Of a DNA stretch of 62,500 bases, positions 57,879 through 62,500 are shown piece by piece. The DNA comes from Symbiodinium natans. Its lineage: Eukaryota > Sar > Dinophyceae > Suessiales > Symbiodiniaceae. The notes beneath the pieces were generated by a model, which made no database searches, was not told the origin of the DNA, and was given only the letters and a program-made list of their open reading frames with translations. The number at the start of each line of letters is the position of its first letter. Position 1 is the stretch's first letter. Location: assembly GCA_905221605.1 (NCBI GenBank), contig CAJNDS010002313.1:855001-917500 (forward strand), given 5' to 3'. A program made the translations under genes and the position numbers.

Positions 57879-57966
57879 ACCCTAAACCCTAAACCCTAAA
57901 CCCTAAACCCTAAACCCTAAACCCTAAACCCTAAACCCCAAACCCTAAACCCTAAACCCTAAACCA
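57879..57966 (-). repeat. Telomere array, CCCTAAA
   Basis: Twelve units, one CCCCAAA. Confidence 0.96.
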
Positions 57967-58016
57967 TACAGGTTAGGGCACCACAAAGAATCCCAGGCTG
58001 CTAGCCGCTATTTTAC

Positions 58017-58043
58017 GGGGGGGGGGGGGGGGGGGGGGGGGGG
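58017..58043. repeat. Poly-G tract, 27 bp
   Basis: Uninterrupted G run. Confidence 0.97.
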
Positions 58044-58590
58044 AGCCTTCTGCTAGGTACCATCGAAAAAGCAAGGAGCCTGCTTGCAAGGGGAGTTGAG
58101 GTATGGTCCGGTGTAGGGTTTAGGTTTATTGAAATTATTCAGGGCTCAGGTCCGGGGAAAGTTTCGAGGAGTTTCGAGGAAAGCTTCCTTTTTCGACTTT
58201 TGATTAATTTCCCAAGTTACAGGGGTTTTGAGGGTTTAGGGTTCAGGGTTTAGGGGCTTTGAAAGGGGCCGAGGATGGAGGAGGAACGACTTCAGGCGTT
58301 CAGGTTCCGCCTTAGACCACTGAAGAGCTGCACCATGTGCTTCTGCTGCTTCGTCGGCCATGGTCTACAGGATCCCCCCCCCTAGGTTCCCCTCCCAATG
58401 CTATTTAGGGACAGTTAAGCCTAATTAAGGTTGTTTAAGGGGGGAGCCTCGGGGATGTAGTATAGAGGGGGGTAGTGGGGGAACTCGGCTGAGAATTGTC
58501 ACCAGACCCTCTCTTTACTTACCCCTGTGCAAGACTGGTACAAATTGCCCTGGGCTACTCTAGTCCTTCTAGATAAACAGGCCCTAAACT
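58044..58590. other. Array-poor spacer with a weak palindrome
   Basis: 58383-58490 has AGGTTCCCCTCCC at left and GTAGTGGGGGAACT at right, partly inverted. GTTTCGAGGA is duplicated at about 58160 and 58170. No gene. Confidence 0.4.
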
Positions 58591-58771
58591 CAAACCCTAA
58601 ACCCTAAACCCTAAACCCTAAACCCTAGACCCTATGTTACGCGAGCTGACAAGCGGGACCTTCACCCGATCACTTCAGCGGCACAGCGGCTCAAGTCGCC
58701 AAGACCCTATAAAGTCGGTCTAGGGTTTAGGGTTTCAGGTTTCGGGTTTAGGGTTTAGGGTTTAGGGCTTA

Positions 58772-58884
58772 CTGGTGCTTAGTAGGCAATGAGGGAATCA
58801 GGTACCCTACATAAACCCTTGAAGGGTACATCTAGAGAAACACACGGTACCTATTGCCCTCATTCCCTCCCCACTGAGAACCAG
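58772..58884. mobile_element. Palindromic element, family N
   Basis: CTGGTGCTTAGTAGGCAATG then AGGGAATC at left mirror GCCCTCATTCCCTCC and ACTGAGAACCAG at right. GGTACC occurs on both inner arms. 113 bp. Confidence 0.75.
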
Positions 58885-59097
58885 AACCGCTTGGGGGCAG
58901 TATACTTAACGTGCACTAAATCACCCTAAACCCGAAACCCTAACCCCTAAACCCCCCATACTCCACAGCTAGCCATCCTACACATGCCTGCAACACCCAT
59001 GGCATAAGGGGGTTGATCTAAGGGTCTCTCTGTTATTGTACTGTATTCTGTTTCATGGCGCGCTCAACCCTGTAACCCTAAACCCGAAACCTGAAGA

Positions 59098-59168
59098 CCC
59101 TATAAAACTCTAAACCCTAAACCCTAAACCCGAAACCCTACACCCCAAACCCTAAACCCAAAACCCAG
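59098..59168 (-). repeat. Degenerate telomere array
   Basis: CTCTAAA, CCCTAAA, CCCGAAA, CCCTACA, CCCCAAA. Confidence 0.87.
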
Positions 59169-59254
59169 GCCCACAGAGCCTTGTTTTGCATGTCGAGGTT
59201 GTCCCCACCATCCTTTCCCAAGGCAGCTTCGAGGAACCCAGAGACTGAAAAGGG

Positions 59255-59318
59255 TTTAGGGTTTAGGGTTTAGGGTTTCGGGTTTAGGGTTTAGGATTTA
59301 GGGTTTAGGGTTTAGGGT
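59255..59318 (+). repeat. Telomere array, TTTAGGG
   Basis: Nine units with TTTCGGG and ATTTAGG. Confidence 0.94.
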
Positions 59319-59384
59319 CAAAGGGAAACGTCCGTGGACCTCAACGGCCCAATACCTTAGGTGGGAGGTGCACTTAGGGTCCTT

Positions 59385-59449
59385 AAACCCTAAACCCTAA
59401 ACCCTAAACCCTAAACCCTAAACCCTAAACCCTAAACCCTAAACCCTAG
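59385..59449 (-). repeat. Perfect telomere array, CCCTAAA
   Basis: Nine identical units. Confidence 0.97.
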
Positions 59450-59570
59450 GGCTTAGGAGCCTGAAGCCTCAAACCTTGCCCCTGTGCCTTGAGGGTTCTA
59501 GGGTCGGTTTAGGGTTTAGGGTTTAGGAATTAGGGTTTAGGGGCTGAGGCTTTGTGGTTGAGGCTCTCCT

Positions 59571-59667
59571 GGTAGCCCAGGAACCATCTTAAAACAAGGG
59601 CCCTTTTTTTTTTGGGTTGGTTATTTGAGAAGGGCAACCAGAACCCACAAAAAGGGTAAAGGGTACC
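59571..59667. mobile_element. Family B element, right end missing
   Basis: GGTAGCCCAGGAACCATC, GGGTTGGTTATTTGAGAAGG and AAAAAGGGTAAAGGGTACC match B, then the sequence breaks before ACTGGGCTACC into family K DNA. Confidence 0.7.
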
Positions 59668-59741
59668 AAAATGTTCCATGCTAATTGTCTAAACAGCTGA
59701 CAAGCCGAGTTTAAGGAAATTAGTCCAAATCGCAAAAACAA

Positions 59742-59815
59742 GCTTCAGAAGGCCCAAATTGCCTCAAAAGGCCCGAGTTGGCTTCAAAAGGCCCAAACTT
59801 GCTTCAGAAAGCCCT
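59742..59815 (+). repeat. 20-bp tandem repeat
   Basis: GCTTCAGAAGGCCCAAATT and three diverged copies at 59761, 59781 and 59801. Unrelated to the telomere unit. Confidence 0.85.
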
Positions 59816-59819
59816 GTCT

Positions 59820-60186
59820 CCATCTTTGGTGACTCCCAAAACCCTCCGGAACTTTATGAACCCTTACGGAACCTTAAGAACCACTTATGAACCATAGACC
59901 TGCTACCCAAAGGGTAGGTCCAAGCCCAGTTCAAGGCCCAAACCATAGAGTGGGGGGAGTGGGGGGGAGGGGGGAATGTGGGCGGAGAAGGGAGCATCTG
60001 GGATAGGGGCATCAGGAGGCATCTGGCAGGGGGACATCGGGCATGTTGTTTTTGATCAAATGTTTTAAAGCCATAAAACGCCACACCACATATAAGCCGG
60101 CTAGCAGAAGCTCAATGCGAGGCTAGGGCCTAGCAACGCTCTTATCCAGAGACACCTCTCCAATGCCCTAGGCGCCAACTTCACTG
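59820..60186. other. Array-free spacer
   Basis: GGAACTTTATGAACCCTTACGGAACC-like short direct repeats near 59849-59890, then a purine-rich (GGGGGA) tract at 59950-60000. A 76-codon reverse frame is unrecognised. Confidence 0.4.
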
Positions 60187-60188
60187 GC

Positions 60189-60263
60189 GAACCCTAACCC
60201 TAAACCCTAAACCCTAAACCCTAAACCCTAAACCCTAAACCCTAAACCCTAAACCCTAAACCC
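60189..60263 (-). repeat. Perfect telomere array, CCCTAAA
   Basis: Ten or eleven units. Confidence 0.97.
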
Positions 60264-60353
60264 TTCTTGGAGCCACCTCCAGGTTCAGCTTCTCTGCGAA
60301 CCCAAGGGGGTCACCAAAGGATCCGGCCCTGGCTCTCTCGTCCTGCCATAGGG

Positions 60354-60535
60354 TTTAGGGTTTAGGGTTTAGGGTTTAGGGTTTAGGGTGTAGGGTTTAG
60401 GGTGGGTTTAGAGTTTAGTGTTTAGTGATAAGGGTTTAGGGTTTAGAGTTCAGGGTGGGTTTAGGGTGTAGGGTTTAGGGTTTCGGGTTTTAAGGTTTAG
60501 GGTTGAGGGTGTTGGGCTTAGGGTTGAGGGTTCAC
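60354..60535 (+). repeat. Telomere array, perfect then degenerate
   Basis: Five perfect TTTAGGG units, then about 18 diverged units (TGTAGGG, GGTTTAGAG, TTGAGGG). Confidence 0.9.
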
Positions 60536-60675
60536 GGTGTCTTTATGCTCCGCGCACACCATCACGCGGGACGTGTGTTGTGGTGTGCGCCAAGGTTCAC
60601 CTCCTCTCCCAACCCACCCACCCAGCTTGTGACCTTGGTCGGGTTTGGGGTTTCATATATGTTTGTTGGCTTATT

Positions 60676-60750
60676 ACCCTAAACCCTAAACCCTAAACCC
60701 TACACCCTAAACCCTAAATCCTAAACCCTAAACCCTAAGCCCTAAACCCT
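60676..60750 (-). repeat. Telomere array, CCCTAAA
   Basis: Ten units with CCCTACA, CCTAAAT and AAGCCCT. Confidence 0.93.
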
Positions 60751-60848
60751 AGCCCATCCAAGGTGTAGGGAACGGTCTGTATATGCCATGGAGGAGATTC
60801 AAGAAGGCTCAGAAATGGTCCGGTTTAGGGTTTAGGGTTTAGGGTGGG

Positions 60849-60955
60849 TTTCAGGGCCTCAAGGCCTGGTGTTTAGGCTTTCAGGGCCTCAAGGCTTTCA
60901 GGGCCTCAAGGCCTGGTGTTTAGGGTTTCAGGGCCTCACAGCCTGGTGTTTAGGG
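60849..60955 (+). repeat. 30-bp tandem repeat containing a telomere-like word
   Basis: TTTCAGGGCCTCAAGGCCTG then GTGTTTAGGG starts at 60849, 60879, 60896 (the unit before it being truncated) and 60926. Confidence 0.88.
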
Positions 60956-61152
60956 TTAAGTGGTGGTTATTAATTTTGTTGTTCCAGGCTTTGGGATATG
61001 GATGTCGGGTGGAGCGCTGCTGTTCGCTTCGAGGTTCGTTGCACCCAGCCCCCGAAACCCTGGACTCAAGCAAACTCACTTCTGACGAACCTTTACGAGA
61101 CGACTGTGTGTTGCGAGGATGTAGGGTTTAGGAGGCCCTAAACCCTAAACCC

Positions 61153-61325
61153 CAAGTCCTGGGGATATAATTCATGGCATAGAGAGAATCTCCCGTAGAT
61201 CCTCCTGTGGAATGTTCTCAAGATCGTTGCGCCTGCGGGAGGACGACGATCTCCAGGTAGCCACACACAATGACGAGAAGAGAGAAGCCGAACAATGCGA
61301 TCGAGTTGCTGCTGATGACCTTAGC
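61153..61325. other. Unique spacer
   Basis: Exon-like base composition, no long open frame, nothing recognised. Confidence 0.3.
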
Positions 61326-61327
61326 TC

Positions 61328-61366
61328 TAAACCCTAAACCCTAAACCCTAAACCCTAAACCCCAAA
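61328..61366 (-). repeat. Telomere array, CCCTAAA
   Basis: Five units plus CCCCAAA. Confidence 0.92.
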
Positions 61367-61478
61367 CATCCCCAAACCCTAAACCCCAAATCAACCTGGG
61401 AACCTCAAAAAATCTTAGGGAGCCCCTGGGAGGAACTGGCAGTATCATAGGGGGTGACTATGGCATTACTCCCTTCAG

Positions 61479-61577
61479 GGTTTAGAGTTTAGGGTTTAGG
61501 GTTTGAGGGTTGAGGGTTTAGGGTTTAGGGTTTAGGGTTTAGGGTTCAGGGTTTAGGGCTTGAGGGTTTAGAGTTTC
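61479..61577 (+). repeat. Telomere array, TTTAGGG, abutting family L
   Basis: About 14 units with TTGAGGG, TTCAGGG variants. Confidence 0.92.
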
Positions 61578-61726
61578 TCAAGGGACTAAAGGAGGGACCC
61601 TCATAAGGGACCTGAGGGGTTATCCAGGGGGGACTTAGGTTTACAGGGCCTATATAAGGTACAAAGAAAGGGTTTGATATGGTCGATATAGGGGAATAAG
61701 ATGAAGGGTCCCTGTATGCCTTAAAG
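61578..61726. mobile_element. Family L element, no internal array
   Basis: CAAGGGACTAAAGGAGGGACCC at left mirrors AAGGGTCCCTGTATGCCTT at right. Interior TATAGGGGAATAAGATGAAGG is continuous. Reference for 49241-49515. Confidence 0.7.
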
Positions 61727-61796
61727 TTTCGGGCTTTAGCTTTGAGGTGGGGTTACCGACGAAAATTGGCACCATAAGCCCGAAACCCTCAATCCC

Positions 61797-61850
61797 CCAA
61801 ACCCTAAACCCTAAACCCTAAACCCGAAACCCTAAACCCTAAACCCTAAA
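61797..61850 (-). repeat. Telomere array, CCCTAAA
   Basis: Seven units, one CCCGAAA. Confidence 0.94.
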
Positions 61851-61964
61851 CACCCAACCCGGATCCTGCGCCCTCAACCTGAAACCCCAGCACGATGAGC
61901 TTGAGGCTTCAGGGTGCAACTTGAGGCAGGTCTTGGGAAGATATACCCCCTCCCCCGTCCTAAA

Positions 61965-62014
61965 CCCTAAACCCTAAACCCTAACCCCTAAACCCTAAAC
62001 CCTAAACCCTAAAC
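61965..62014 (-). repeat. Telomere array, CCCTAAA
   Basis: Seven units, one CCCCTAA. Confidence 0.94.
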
Positions 62015-62110
62015 CACAAACTGGATTGTGAACACGATGCTTGGGGGTCGACCTCAGAGACTCCGGTCTGGGTGCCTGGGGTGCCCTTCATTTCAGCGTC
62101 CCCTTATCTC

Positions 62111-62285
62111 GAGGCCCAAGTGCAACCTTGGAATGAAAGGGTTTAGGGTTTAGGGTTTAGGGTTTAGGGTTTGGGGTTTAGGGTTTAGGGTTTAGGGTTT
62201 AGGGTTTAGGGTTTAGGGTTTAGGGTTTAGGGTTTAGGGATAGAACGGGTACCCTCCTCGGTTCAAGGGGGCTTATTCCCTTGTC
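62111..62285. mobile_element. Family C element interrupted by a telomere array
   Basis: GCAACCTTGGAATGAA (to 62137) is left of the array; ATAGAACGGGTACCCTCCTCGG (from 62240) then GTTCAAGGGGGCTTATTCCC is right of it. The next copy, 62288-62399, reads AACCTTGGAATAAGAACGGTG continuously. Confidence 0.85.
62138..62239 (+). repeat. Telomere array inside a C element
   Basis: About 14 TTTAGGG units, one TTTGGGG. Confidence 0.97.
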
Positions 62286-62287
62286 TT

Positions 62288-62399
62288 TCGACCCCAGAGA
62301 AACCTTGGAATAAGAACGGTGGCCTTCTCGAGTTGAAGGGGCTTACAAGGGAACCACAACCCTAAAACAAGGGGAAACAGGGCCTACCTCTGGGTTCGA
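62288..62399. mobile_element. Family C MITE, uninterrupted
   Basis: TCGACCCCAGAGAAACC at left mirrors CTACCTCTGGGTTCGA at right. TTCGA occurs at both ends and could be either TIR or a target duplication. Contains ACAACCCTAAAAC. Confidence 0.8.
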
Positions 62400-62442
62400 G
62401 TATCTTTAGAAGCCCGAAAACCAAAACCCTAAACCCTAAACC

Positions 62443-62460
62443 ATATATATATATATATAA
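62443..62460. repeat. (TA)n microsatellite
   Basis: About eight TA following three CCCTAAA units at 62424-62441. Confidence 0.92.
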
Positions 62461-62500
62461 GCAAAACACACAAACACATATCCAAAACCCAAAAAGTTTA

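Noticed and set aside
62287-62399. TTCGA at both ends of the C element as a 5-bp target duplication
   Set aside because: TCGA is its own reverse complement, so it may equally be part of the TIR; left undecided.
437-62440. CRISPR arrays (regular repeats with spacers)
   Set aside because: Repeat units are 7 bp telomere units with irregular spacing, no constant direct repeat of 25-40 bp and no cas genes.
1-62500. The contig as a concatenation of many mini-chromosomes, each capped by telomeres
   Set aside because: That would put TTTAGGG-to-CCCTAAA joints at every boundary. Most arrays are single-polarity and several sit inside one element whose two halves continue on either side.
1-62500. 5S rRNA, tRNA or dinoflagellate spliced-leader genes
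   Set aside because: No cloverleaf-like text with matching arms, no internal promoter boxes in place and no GGCTCAAG-type leader were found by eye. A tRNAscan or Rfam search would be decisive.

Overview
This window is eukaryotic, non-genic DNA saturated with the Arabidopsis-type telomere heptamer TTTAGGG/CCCTAAA. By eye there are well over 130 separate telomere-type arrays in 62.5 kb, in both orientations, from 3 to about 30 units long, usually separated by only 80-400 bp of other sequence. No open frame could be tied to a known protein, and no rRNA, tRNA, CRISPR array or prokaryote-style gene organisation was seen. Neither edge of the window is a telomere, so this is interstitial or subtelomeric DNA. 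The heptamer fits plants, green algae, chromerids, perkinsids, dinoflagellates and some other protists. The density of short arrays and MITE-like palindromes makes me lean towards an alveolate or other protist, but the sequence does not settle it.

Three kinds of sequence are interleaved. (1) Telomere-type arrays, many perfect, others carrying locally homogenised variants: TTCAGGG, CCCTGAA, GCCTAAA, CCCTAAAA, CCCTCAA, CCCTTAA, CCGTAAA, CCCTACA, TTTGGGG and two 9-mers. (2) About a dozen families of 80-160 bp non-coding palindromic elements with terminal inverted repeats (TIRs), called here A, B, C, D, E, F, G, I, J, L, N, O, T and U. They look like MITEs. At least seven copies (families B, G, J and a B-like element) are flanked by exact 4-bp target-site duplications. 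(3) Short unique spacers, some with exon-like composition, plus microsatellites and long poly-C/poly-G tracts.

The main result is evidence for how the arrays arrived. In several cases one copy of an element is interrupted by an array while a sister copy in the window is not: family C at 62111-62285 versus 62288-62399; D at 48495-48652 versus 35348-35449; I at 8995-9165 versus 20833-20898; B at 17882-18008 versus 52523-52634; O at 46026-46199 versus 28511-28722. Other arrays are bracketed by direct repeats of flanking DNA: 28 bp at 14558/14725, 30 bp at 30389/30477, 24 bp at 49371/49488 and 16 bp at 38929/39062. This points to insertion of telomeric DNA at staggered breaks, by telomerase or by capture of telomeric DNA, rather than to old chromosome fusions. 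A few loci (44383-44716, 12094-12236, 18303-18358) do have the head-to-head TTTAGGG-to-CCCTAAA arrangement, the first as a large palindrome with mirrored variant units.

Layout: 1-9 kb, dense arrays with A, B, E, F and G elements; 9-18.6 kb, arrays with flanking duplications, C elements and a nested O/B/G locus; 18.6-24.3 kb, long arrays and I/F/A elements; 24.3-29.2 kb, a relatively array-poor segment with poly-C tracts, a GCCTAAA block and a nested O/J locus; 29.2-38.4 kb, mixed arrays, T and A elements, TA-rich microsatellites; 38.4-46 kb, the densest arrays, a 114-bp higher-order repeat and the 44.4-44.7 kb palindrome; 46-50 kb, a polypyrimidine tract and the L/D loci with insertions; 50-62.5 kb, arrays with B, N and C elements, ending with the adjacent filled and empty C pair.
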